The position numbers were made by a program, and so were the translations under genes. From Propionibacteriaceae bacterium (GTDB lineage: Bacteria > Actinomycetota > Actinomycetes > Propionibacteriales > Propionibacteriaceae): a DNA stretch of 6,916 nucleotides. Below the pieces are notes generated by a model. The model saw only the letters and a list, made by a program, of their open reading frames with translations, ran no database searches and was not told the origin of the DNA. Shown one piece after another: positions 1-5,394 of the stretch. Location of the stretch: contig JAGQUI010000141.1 in assembly GCA_020438595.1 (NCBI GenBank), forward strand, positions 1 to 6,916. Reading direction: 5' to 3'. Numbering within the stretch: position 1 is the first letter of the stretch; every line of letters begins with the position of its first letter.

Positions 1-812
1 AACAGGTAGGGACGGGCGCGCTGGCGCAGCAGCTGGATCACCTCGGACGCCCCGCTCACGTACCCGCCGGACGCCCCGCCGAGGGCCTTGCCGAGCGTGC
101 CCGTGATGATGTCCACGTCCCCCTCGACGCCGAACAGCTCCGGCGTCCCACGACCGTGCGCACCCACGAAGCCGACCGCGTGCGAATCGTCCACCAGCAC
201 CAGTGCCCGGTACTCGTCGGCGAGGTCGCAGATGCCCTCCAACGGCGCGTACGAGCCGTCCATGCTGAACACGCCGTCGGTGACGATGACCTTCCGCCTG
301 GCCCGCCCCGAACACTCCTTGAGCCGGTCCTCCAGTTCGGCGAGGTCGCGGTTGCGGTAGCGCAGCCGGCGCGCCTTGCTCAGCCGGATCCCGTCGATCA
401 GGGACGCATGGTTGAGTTCGTCGGAGATGATCACGTCGTCCTCGCCGAACAGTGCCTCGAACACCCCGCCGTTGGCGTCGAAGCAGCTCGAGAACAGGAT
501 CGTGTCCTCGGTGCCGAGGAACTCGCTGAGCCGCCGCTCCAGCCGGGTGTGCAGGGTCTGGGTACCACAGATGAACCGCACGGACGCCATCCCGAAGCCC
601 CAGTCGTCGAGCGCGTCCTTCGCCGCCTCGACCACCGCCGGATGGTCGGCCAGGCCGAGGTAGTTGTTCGCGCAGAAGTTCAGGACGGGGCCGGCCGCGG
701 TCTCGACGTGCGCCGACTGCGGGGTGGTCAGCTGCCGCTCGGTCTTGTACAGCCCGGCGTCGCGGATCTGCGTGAGCGTGGCGGCGAGCTCGGCGCGGAC
801 GGCTGCGTCCAT
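1..812 (-). CDS. kbl: Glycine C-acetyltransferase (2-amino-3-ketobutyrate CoA ligase), 3'-truncated by window edge
   Basis: PLP-dependent alpha-oxoamine synthase that cleaves 2-amino-3-ketobutyrate with CoA to glycine and acetyl-CoA, the second step of threonine breakdown in the cytoplasm. I translated 270 codons from the ATG at 810-812. Visible landmarks are the N-terminal [10 protein letters not shown] block (residues 45-54), [13 protein letters not shown] (73-85), the cofactor-stacking His in [11 protein letters not shown] (H135), the VDDSHAVGF motif (207-215) and the Schiff-base lysine in [10 protein letters not shown] (K242). The family is usually about 398 residues, so roughly 130 C-terminal residues lie left of the window. 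An AGGAGG site (817-822) sits four bases before the ATG and fixes the start. It is transcribed away from the MFS gene. Its usual partner tdh lies 1.4 kb upstream on the same strand, with the MFS gene between. Identification is secure. Confidence 0.96.
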   Translation of the reverse strand, partial: MDAAVRAELAATLTQIRDAGLYKTERQLTTPQSAHVETAAGPVLNFCANNYLGLADHPAVVEAAKDALDDWGFGMASVRFICGTQTLHTRLERRLSEFLGTEDTILFSSCFDANGGVFEALFGEDDVIISDELNHASLIDGIRLSKARRLRYRNRDLAELEDRLKECSGRARRKVIVTDGVFSMDGSYAPLEGICDLADEYRALVLVDDSHAVGFVGAHGRGTPELFGVEGDVDIITGTLGKALGGASGGYVSGASEVIQLLRQRARPYL

Positions 813-845
813 GGTTCCTCCTGGTCTGTCCTGCCGCCCACGCTA
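813..845 (-). promoter_or_regulatory. kbl leader: AGGAGG site and candidate -10 TAGCGT
   Basis: On the minus strand, TAGCGT (840-845) matches the actinobacterial -10 pattern TANNNT. A start about six bases downstream would give a leader of about 20 nt containing AGGAGG (817-822). The stretch TAGCGTGGGCGGC recurs with one base removed just upstream of tdh. No recognisable -35 box is seen at 16-18 bp; that position overlaps the palindrome at 864-877. Confidence 0.45.
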
Positions 846-863
846 CGCCGTCGCGTCCTGTCA

Positions 864-877
864 GTGGCGACCGCCAC
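864..877. promoter_or_regulatory. Palindrome in the kbl/MFS divergent gap, candidate operator
   Basis: GTGGCG and CGCCAC are perfect 6-bp inverted arms separated by AC. The site overlaps the expected kbl -35 position on the minus strand and the candidate MFS -10 hexamer CACAAT (875-880) on the plus strand, so one bound protein could affect both divergent genes. The repressor is unknown. Short GC palindromes occur by chance in such DNA, so the operator role is inference. Confidence 0.35.
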
Positions 878-880
878 AAT
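875..880 (+). promoter_or_regulatory. Candidate -10 of the MFS gene, leaderless arrangement
   Basis: CACAAT lies exactly six bases before the ATG at 887, and no purine-rich Shine-Dalgarno site precedes that ATG. This fits a leaderless mRNA, which is common in actinomycetes. No clear -35 box accompanies it. Confidence 0.35.
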
Positions 881-886
881 GTCCTG

Positions 887-2179
887 ATGGCGAACGAGTC
901 GACAGGCCCCGGCACGGACGAGCGTCCGCGCTGGCGCCGTGACGTCGCCCTGTTCCTCAGCGGGCAGATGGTGTCGCTGTTCGGCTCGATGCTCGTCCAG
1001 TACGCGGTGATGTGGTACCTCACCCTGACCACCAAGGACGGTGTGGTGCTCGCGCTGTCGACCGTCTTCGGCTTCCTGCCGCAGGCGGTCGTCTCGATCT
1101 TCGGCGGGGTGTGGGCCGACCGGCACAACCGCAAGTTCCTGGTCATCGGGGCGGACGCGGCGATCGCCGTCGCCACGCTGGCCCTGGCCGTGCTGATGTT
1201 CCAGGGCCACACCGACCTGTGGCTGATCTACGCGGCGCTCGCGGTGCGTTCGGTCGGGGCGGGCATCCAGACACCCGCGGTCGCGGCGCTGATCCCGCAG
1301 ATCGTGCCCGCCGGCCGGCTGCTGGCCATCAACGGCCTCAACCAGTCCATCCAGGCCGGCATGATGCTGGTCGCACCACCCGTGGCGGCGGTGCTCTACG
1401 CCACGCTGCCGCTGGCGGCGATCCTGGGCGTCGACGTCGTCACCGCCGCGGTCGGGATCGGGTTGCTCGCCCTCGTGCCCGTCGGCATGGTCACCCGCGC
1501 CGACGCCGAGCCGACGGGCTACTTCTCGGACCTGGCCGCCGGCTTCGGCTACGTGGTCACGCACCCCCTCGTCCGCTGGCTGCTCGGCCTGTACGCCGTG
1601 GTTATGGTGCTCGCCGCGGCCCCGTCCTTCCTCACCCCGCTGATGGTGGCCCGCAGTTTCGGCGACGAGGTCTGGAAGCTCACCGTGCTCGAGCTGTCGT
1701 TCTCGATCGGCATGATGCTGGCCGGCGCGACCATCGGCTCCTGGGGCAGGCGGTTCAGCCGGATCACCCTGATCCTCGCGGCGTCGATCGCGTTCGGGGC
1801 GCTGTCCATCGCGATGGGGCTGGCCACGAACCTGTGGGTGTTCTACGGGTTCATGTTCCTGATCGGGGTTGCGGTGCCCGCGTTCTCCACGCCGTCCATG
1901 ACGGTGCTGCAGGAGACCGTCGAGCCCGAGCGGCAGGGCCGGGTGTTCGGCTTCTTCGGCATCGTGTCCGCTGTCGCGATGCCCGTGGGCATGGGGGTGT
2001 TCGGACCGCTCGCGAACGTCCGGTCGGTCGAGTTCGTTCTGGTCATGGCCGGGTTGGCGACGTTCGGCGTTGCGGCGATCGCGCTGGCGCTGCCGTCCGG
2101 ACGGCGGGCACTGCGGGCGGCCAGGAGCCACGCCGATCCGCTGGCGCACGGGCACACGGACGAGGCGACCTCCGCCTGA
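887..2179 (+). CDS. MFS efflux transporter, DHA3/Mef-like
   Basis: A 430-residue inner-membrane protein with about 12 hydrophobic segments in two halves. The N-terminal part GQMVSLFGSMLVQYAVMWYL (26-45), the loop-2 motif GGVWADRHNRKFLVIGAD (73-90), RSVGAGIQTPA (121-131) and the LNQSIQAGMMLVAPPVAA stretch (151-168) follow the pattern of the macrolide-exporter Mef/DHA3 branch of the major facilitator superfamily, proton-driven drug exporters. The length matches that family (about 400-430). The C-terminal 25 residues are a hydrophilic tail. There is no Shine-Dalgarno site; a -10-like CACAAT six bases upstream suggests leaderless translation. It is divergent from kbl and convergent with tdh, with only three bases between the two stop codons. 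The substrate cannot be told from the sequence; macrolide export is not shown. Its place between kbl and tdh might hint at an amino-acid-related compound, but that is speculation. Confidence 0.9.
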   Translation: MANESTGPGTDERPRWRRDVALFLSGQMVSLFGSMLVQYAVMWYLTLTTKDGVVLALSTVFGFLPQAVVSIFGGVWADRHNRKFLVIGADAAIAVATLALAVLMFQGHTDLWLIYAALAVRSVGAGIQTPAVAALIPQIVPAGRLLAINGLNQSIQAGMMLVAPPVAAVLYATLPLAAILGVDVVTAAVGIGLLALVPVGMVTRADAEPTGYFSDLAAGFGYVVTHPLVRWLLGLYAVVMVLAAAPSFLTPLMVARSFGDEVWKLTVLELSFSIGMMLAGATIGSWGRRFSRITLILAASIAFGALSIAMGLATNLWVFYGFMFLIGVAVPAFSTPSMTVLQETVEPERQGRVFGFFGIVSAVAMPVGMGVFGPLANVRSVEFVLVMAGLATFGVAAIALALPSGRRALRAARSHADPLAHGHTDEATSA

Positions 2180-2182
2180 TCG

Positions 2183-3220
2183 TCAGCTCCAGTCGAGGAT
2201 GACCTTGCCGCACTCGCCGCTGCGCGCGGCCGTGAAGGCGTCCGCCCACTGCTCGGCCCCGAAGCGGTGGGTGATCACCGAGCGGACGGCGTCGGCGAGG
2301 GCGGGCGAGGTGGCCAGCATCGAGCTCATCAGGTACCAGGTCTCGAACATCTCGCGTCCGTAGATGCCCTTGATGGTGATCATGTGGGTGATCACCTTTC
2401 CCCAGTCGATCGGGTAGGGGTCCTTCGGCAGGCCGAGCATGGCCACCCTGGCGCCGTGGTTCAGGTTGGCGAGCATCTCGTCGACCGCGGACGGGGAGCC
2501 GGACATCTCCAGTCCGATGTCGAAGCCCTCGAGCATGGCCAGCTGCTGCTGGGCGTCGGCGATCCGGGTGCGGCCGACGTTCACGCAGAGGTCGGCACCG
2601 GCAGCCTTCGCCAGGTCGAGCCGGTAGTCGCTGATGTCGGTGACGACGACGTGCTTGGCACCGGCGTGCCTGACGATGGCGGCGGCCATCACGCCGATCG
2701 GGCCGGCACCGGTGACCAGGACGTCCTCGCCGACAACGGGCCACTGCAAGGCGGTGTGGGTGGCGTTGCCGAGCGGGTCGAAGATCGCCCCTAGCTCGGG
2801 GTCGATCGCATCCGGCTGCAGCCAGATGTTGGCGGCGGGCAGCACCACGTGGTCGGCGAACGCGCCGTTGGTGTTCACGCCGAGCCCCACGGTGTGGATG
2901 CACTGGTGACGGCGGCCGGCCCGGCAGTTGCGGCAGCGTCCGCACACGATGTGGCCCTCGCCGGACGCGCGGTCACCCGGCTGGATTCCCGTGACCTCGG
3001 ACCCTACCTCGACCACTTCGCCGTAGAACTCGTGCCCGATGGTCAGCGGCGCCACCACGGTGCTGGCGGCCCAGTCGTCCCAGGACTCCAGGTGCAGGTC
3101 GGTGCCGCACAACCCGGCCCTCAGCACCCGGATCTTCACCTGGTCGGGGCCGCAATCCGGCTCCGGCACCTCGATCAACTCCAGCCCCGGCCCGGGAGCC
3201 GTCTTCACCAACGCGCGCAC
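2183..3220 (-). CDS. tdh: L-threonine 3-dehydrogenase, zinc-dependent
   Basis: NAD-dependent medium-chain dehydrogenase that oxidises L-threonine to 2-amino-3-ketobutyrate, which Kbl then splits. It has 345 residues, close to the usual 341-343. Catalytic zinc ligands C38, H63 and E64 (GHEF) and the CGTD motif (38-41) are present. The structural zinc cysteines are C93, C96, C99 and C107. The Rossmann motif GAGPIG is at 171-176. The C-terminal block GIYGREMFETWY (285-296) is highly characteristic of threonine dehydrogenase rather than other alcohol or sorbitol dehydrogenases. The start is GTG at 3218-3220; an in-frame TAG at 3230-3232 rules out a longer N-terminus. There is no Shine-Dalgarno site, but TAGCGT lies six bases upstream, pointing to a leaderless mRNA. 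The gene is convergent with the MFS gene, with a 3-bp gap, so no separate terminator fits between them. The RAYT repeat array begins 25 bp upstream of the start. Confidence 0.96.
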   Translation of the reverse strand: MRALVKTAPGPGLELIEVPEPDCGPDQVKIRVLRAGLCGTDLHLESWDDWAASTVVAPLTIGHEFYGEVVEVGSEVTGIQPGDRASGEGHIVCGRCRNCRAGRRHQCIHTVGLGVNTNGAFADHVVLPAANIWLQPDAIDPELGAIFDPLGNATHTALQWPVVGEDVLVTGAGPIGVMAAAIVRHAGAKHVVVTDISDYRLDLAKAAGADLCVNVGRTRIADAQQQLAMLEGFDIGLEMSGSPSAVDEMLANLNHGARVAMLGLPKDPYPIDWGKVITHMITIKGIYGREMFETWYLMSSMLATSPALADAVRSVITHRFGAEQWADAFTAARSGECGKVILDWS

Positions 3221-3226
3221 GCCGCC

Positions 3227-3232
3227 ACGCTA
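3227..3232 (-). promoter_or_regulatory. Candidate -10 (TAGCGT) of tdh, leaderless
   Basis: On the minus strand TAGCGT is followed by GGCGGC and then the GTG start codon, so transcription would begin at or near the start codon. The same hexamer and downstream GGCGGC context occur upstream of kbl. The -35 position for a 16-18 bp spacer falls at about 3249-3256, inside the first copy of the 24-bp repeat, and reads AACCGT or similar rather than TTGACA. Confidence 0.45.
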
Positions 3233-3245
3233 GCCGACCCCGCCC

Positions 3246-3340
3246 GGGGACGGTTCCGTTTCGGTTCGCGGGGACGGTTCCGTTTCGGTTCACGGGGACG
3301 GTTCCGTTTCGGTTCACGGGGACGGTTCCGTCCCGCTCAC
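3246..3340 (+). repeat. Left 24-bp tandem array, 4 copies
   Basis: Copies begin at 3246, 3270, 3294 and 3318 with an exact 24-bp period. Each has the core GGGGACGGTTCC followed by the tail GTTTCGGTTCRC, where R is G in the first copy and A in the next two. The fourth, inner copy keeps the core and the next base but diverges after 3331. The array occupies the region immediately upstream of tdh. It is the inverse of the array at 4297-4404. Confidence 0.95.
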
Positions 3341-3350
3341 GGTCATTCAC

Positions 3351-3406
3351 TCATCCACAGCTCGGGGCGCCACCGAGCAGTTGTCCACAGGTCAGCGCAG
3401 GACCTG
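3351..3406. promoter_or_regulatory. RAYT upstream region: DnaA-box-like motifs and small hairpins
   Basis: TTGTCCACA at 3381-3389 matches the actinomycete DnaA-box consensus, and TCATCCACA at 3351-3359 is close to it; both lie on the plus strand and are 30 bp apart. Between them CTCGG (3361-3365) and CCGAG (3373-3377) can pair. CAGGTC (3388-3393) and GACCTG (3401-3406) form a second hairpin with a 7-nt loop. Such hairpins are the kind of structure that IS200/RAYT enzymes recognise. Function is unproven. Confidence 0.35.
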
Positions 3407-3455
3407 AGCAGAATCCGTCCGCGATGCCGAAGATCTTCGTGTCACTACCAATGCC

Positions 3456-3461
3456 AAGGAG
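3456..3461 (+). promoter_or_regulatory. RAYT ribosome binding site
   Basis: AAGGAG lies six bases before the ATG at 3468 and supports that start. No clear promoter hexamers were recognised in 3341-3455. Confidence 0.7.
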
Positions 3462-3467
3462 TACCGA

Positions 3468-4253
3468 ATGCCACGACGTGCCAGAAAACTTGCCGAATCA
3501 GGGATCTACCACGTGATGCTGCGGGGCGTGAACCGCGACGCGATCTTCCTCGAAGAGGAGGACGGAGCGAGATTCCTCCACGCGCTTGCCCGAACGAAGG
3601 AGCTCTCCGGCTGCCAGGTGCTCGCCTACTGCTTGATGCCCAATCACGTCCACCTGGTGCTTCGCACGGGCGAGGAGCCGATCAGCACCGTGATGAAGCG
3701 GCTGGGCGTCCGCTACGCCGGCTGGTTCAACCGCAAGTACGGACGGGTGGGGCACGTCTTCCAGGACCGGTTCAGGAGCGAGCCCGTGGAGGACGACGCC
3801 TACCTCGTCTCGCTGATCAGGTACGTCTGGGAGAACCCTGTCGAAGCCGGCCTCGCGCGTCGCCCCGAGGAGTACCGCTGGAGCAGTCGCCGTCTCCTCG
3901 GACGCTCCTCGCTCGTGGACGATGTGGAGCTCCGACGGCTCATGCCCCCTGGGGCGCTCAGCCACCTCACCTCTGTTCCGGTGCCCTCGCTGCTCGACGA
4001 GGCGCCGGCTGCGCCGGGACGCCCGTCGGGTCATAGCGAGGATGAGGTCACGGTGCTTCTCGAGTACGCCAGTGGTGCCAGCAGCGCGGAGGAGTTCCGG
4101 AATCTCAGCCGATCGGCTCAAGTGCGGGCAATTCGCGAGCTGAGGACGCGATCCGTCTCGTACGCCCAGATCGCCGTAGCCACCGGGCTGAGCGTCTCCC
4201 GCGTCCGCAGAGCGCAGATCTCGGGCGACTGGGCGGTCCCCGGGGTGGCCTGA
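3468..4253 (+). CDS. REP-associated tyrosine transposase (RAYT, IS200-like Y1 family)
   Basis: A 261-residue single-strand DNA nuclease/transposase of the HUH superfamily. The N-terminal RARKLAESGIYHVMLRGVNR (4-23) is the usual opening of this family. The HUH motif is PNHVHLV (58-64; H60 and H62 bind the metal). The catalytic tyrosine is expected to be Y119 in RYVWENPVEAGL (118-129), and FQDRFRSE (98-105) is also conserved. All key residues are present, so it may be active. Residues about 190-250 form a second, helical region: SAEEFRNLSRSAQVRAIREL followed by an HTH-like YAQIAVATGLSVSRVRRAQ. This is a DNA-binding extension seen in some RAYTs but absent from short IS200 TnpA. Early codons (CCA, CGA, CGT, AGA, AAA, CTT, GAA, TCA) are richer in A/T endings than the neighbours, which suggests recent acquisition. 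It is flanked on both sides by inverted 24-bp arrays. Confidence 0.92.
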   Translation: MPRRARKLAESGIYHVMLRGVNRDAIFLEEEDGARFLHALARTKELSGCQVLAYCLMPNHVHLVLRTGEEPISTVMKRLGVRYAGWFNRKYGRVGHVFQDRFRSEPVEDDAYLVSLIRYVWENPVEAGLARRPEEYRWSSRRLLGRSSLVDDVELRRLMPPGALSHLTSVPVPSLLDEAPAAPGRPSGHSEDEVTVLLEYASGASSAEEFRNLSRSAQVRAIRELRTRSVSYAQIAVATGLSVSRVRRAQISGDWAVPGVA

Positions 4254-4296
4254 GCGACCGCGGTCGGGCGAACCGGAGGGCGGATCCGACTGGAGA

Positions 4297-4404
4297 GGAA
4301 CCGTCCCCGCGAACCAGAACAGAACCGTCCCCGCGAACCAGAACAGAACCGTCCCCGCGAACCAAAACGGAACCGTCCCCGCGAACCAGAACAGAACCGT
4401 CCCC
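4297..4404 (-). repeat. Right 24-bp tandem array, 5 copies, inverse of the left array
   Basis: On the plus strand the core GGAACCGTCCCC or AGAACCGTCCCC ends at 4308, 4332, 4356, 4380 and 4404, an exact 24-bp period. Read on the minus strand the core is that of the left array. The copy at 4357-4380 differs from the left-array unit by one base in 24; the other complete copies differ at three. The innermost copy (ending 4308) keeps only the core. The array lies between the RAYT stop and a 17-bp repeat and hairpin region. Confidence 0.95.
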
Positions 4405-4407
4405 GCA

Positions 4408-4438
4408 AACCGGCCGGAACGCCGAACCGGCCGGAACG
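4408..4438. repeat. 17-bp-period direct repeat at the outer edge of the right array
   Basis: AACCGGCCGGAACG occurs twice (4408-4421 and 4425-4438), separated by CCG. It begins where the fifth 24-bp copy ends and shares the GAACC and AACG elements with it, so it may be a rearranged derivative of the array. Confidence 0.6.
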
Positions 4439-4456
4439 CGAACGTCCCGGCCGGTT
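4425..4456 (-). terminator. Candidate hairpin terminator downstream of the RDD gene
   Basis: AACCGGCCGG (4425-4434) pairs with CCGGCCGGTT (4447-4456) across a 12-nt loop. It lies 17 bp past the RDD stop codon on the minus strand, and could also stop plus-strand transcripts leaving the right array. Neither side has a T tract, so it may be a GC-hairpin terminator of the actinomycete kind or merely part of the repeats. Confidence 0.4.
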
Positions 4457-4473
4457 GGGTGAGATGTGACCGC

Positions 4474-5316
4474 TCAGCCCCAGTTGTAGTTGCCGGCGTT
4501 GGGGTCTGCGGAGTTGTCGACGACGACGGTCTTCATGATCTTGTCCGCGAGCGTCTGGCGCTTGGAGTCCCACAGCGGGAACAGCCAGCCGATGTAGCAG
4601 ATGATCGAGTCGACGATGTGCGCAAGCTGGCGGAGAATGCCGTTCGCCACGCCGATCGTCTGACCGGTCTGCTCGCTGATCAGCTTGGTCTTCGCGATGC
4701 TGCGACCGAAGGTGATCCCGGTGCTCCCGCTCTTGTAGCCCAGATACGCCCACCAGGCGATCCCGAGGATCGCGTTGACTGCCGAACCCAGGCTGCTCGA
4801 GACGTTCGAGACCAGGCTGCCGATGATGCCGATCACGATCATCGGCGCCACGTAGTCGACCAGGCCGCCGAGTGCGCGCTTGGGCCAGTCGACCAGCGCA
4901 CCCCCCGCCGGGGGCATGGTTGCCGGGTAGCCGCCACCGTACGCGGCGTTGGGATCGGTGTAGCCGGGCTGCTGGCCGTAGCCGGCCGCCGGCGGCGGGT
5001 ATGCCCCGGGGGCCGGCGGCTCAGCGAAACCTCCGCTGGGCGGCGGGGGCGGCGGGTAGCTTCCCGCAGCGGGCGCGGAGTAGCCACCGGCGGGCGGCGG
5101 CGCGGCCGGCGGCTCGTAACCACCTGCGGGGGGCGGGGTGTACGCCGGGGGCGCGGGCGGCTCATAGCCACCCGTGGACGGCGGGGTGTATGCCGGAGGC
5201 TCAGGAGCGGGCGGCGGGGTGTACGCGGGCGGAGTGGCGGGCTCAGAAGTGGTGGGGGGCTCGTAGCCAGGAACGGCCTCGTTCGGGTCCGGCGTGGTCG
5301 GATTCTGGTCGGACAT
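4474..5316 (-). CDS. RDD-family membrane protein with Pro/Gly/Tyr-rich N-terminal region
   Basis: A 280-residue protein. Residues 1-140 are low-complexity, with repeats of AYTPPPA, GGYEPP and similar, probably a disordered cytoplasmic tail. Residues 141-265 form an RDD domain: WPKRALGGLVDYVAPMIVIG (144-163, with the conserved Arg and Asp at the first membrane helix), hydrophobic segments at about 154-170, 178-194 and 233-249, the GITFGRSIAKTKLI block (200-213) and the closing RQTLADKIMKTVVV (253-266), a family signature. The start is ATG at 5314-5316 with GGGAGAG two bases upstream. RDD proteins are small integral membrane proteins of mostly unknown role; transport has been proposed for some. 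It is divergent from the DUF2752 gene, with 78 bp between the starts. Pro-rich tails of this kind are common on actinobacterial RDD proteins. The function here cannot be assigned. Confidence 0.9.
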   Translation of the reverse strand: MSDQNPTTPDPNEAVPGYEPPTTSEPATPPAYTPPPAPEPPAYTPPSTGGYEPPAPPAYTPPPAGGYEPPAAPPPAGGYSAPAAGSYPPPPPPSGGFAEPPAPGAYPPPAAGYGQQPGYTDPNAAYGGGYPATMPPAGGALVDWPKRALGGLVDYVAPMIVIGIIGSLVSNVSSSLGSAVNAILGIAWWAYLGYKSGSTGITFGRSIAKTKLISEQTGQTIGVANGILRQLAHIVDSIICYIGWLFPLWDSKRQTLADKIMKTVVVDNSADPNAGNYNWG

Positions 5317-5346
5317 GCTCTCTCCCTAGATGGATTGATGCGACTG

Positions 5347-5352
5347 ATCCTA
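5347..5352 (-). promoter_or_regulatory. Candidate -10 (TAGGAT) of the RDD gene
   Basis: On the minus strand TAGGAT matches TANNNT and would give a leader of roughly 25 nt containing the GGGAGAG ribosome site. No convincing -35 box was found. Confidence 0.35.
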
Positions 5353-5382
5353 GGGCCGAGAAGCGCCTTCGGGGTATGGAGG

Positions 5383-5388
5383 GATAAT
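5383..5388 (+). promoter_or_regulatory. Candidate -10 (GATAAT) of the DUF2752 gene
   Basis: GATAAT is five of six to TATAAT and ends six bases before the GTG at 5395, again a leaderless spacing. The overlapping GGAGGG (5378-5383) could instead act as a ribosome site, 11 bases from the GTG. The two readings exclude each other in practice. Confidence 0.45.
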
Positions 5389-5394
5389 GACGGC

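Larger units (their letters stand above)
3246..4404 (+). mobile_element. RAYT transposase module with inverted flanking 24-bp repeat arrays
   Basis: The unit consists of a left array (four copies, core GGGGACGGTTCC), a 127-bp leader, the RAYT gene, a 43-bp spacer and a right array (five copies, core in the inverse orientation). The innermost cores at 3318-3329 and 4297-4308 are a perfect 12-bp inverted repeat enclosing 991 bp. RAYTs are known to be associated with short palindromic repeats that they are thought to spread; this module fits that theme, but its repeat differs from the classic enterobacterial REP. No target-site duplication could be recognised at the outer edges. The outer limits are therefore approximate. 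Confidence 0.6.

Noticed and set aside
156..887. 243-codon plus-strand frame over kbl
   Set aside because: It is antisense to the clear Kbl coding sequence and has no recognisable motif.
728..2155. 475-codon open frame on the minus strand opposite the MFS gene
   Set aside because: The product is a His/Arg/Gln-rich composition typical of the antisense of high-GC coding DNA, with no domain; the plus-strand MFS is a clear family member.
3246..3340. CRISPR array
   Set aside because: The 24-bp units are contiguous tandem copies with no unique spacers, and no cas genes are present; the same repeat occurs inverted across the RAYT gene.
2973..3350. 125-codon minus-strand frame with repeated 8-residue units (NRNGTVP-like)
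   Set aside because: The peptide repeat is only the 24-bp DNA repeat read in frame, and the frame then runs over tdh in a shadow frame.
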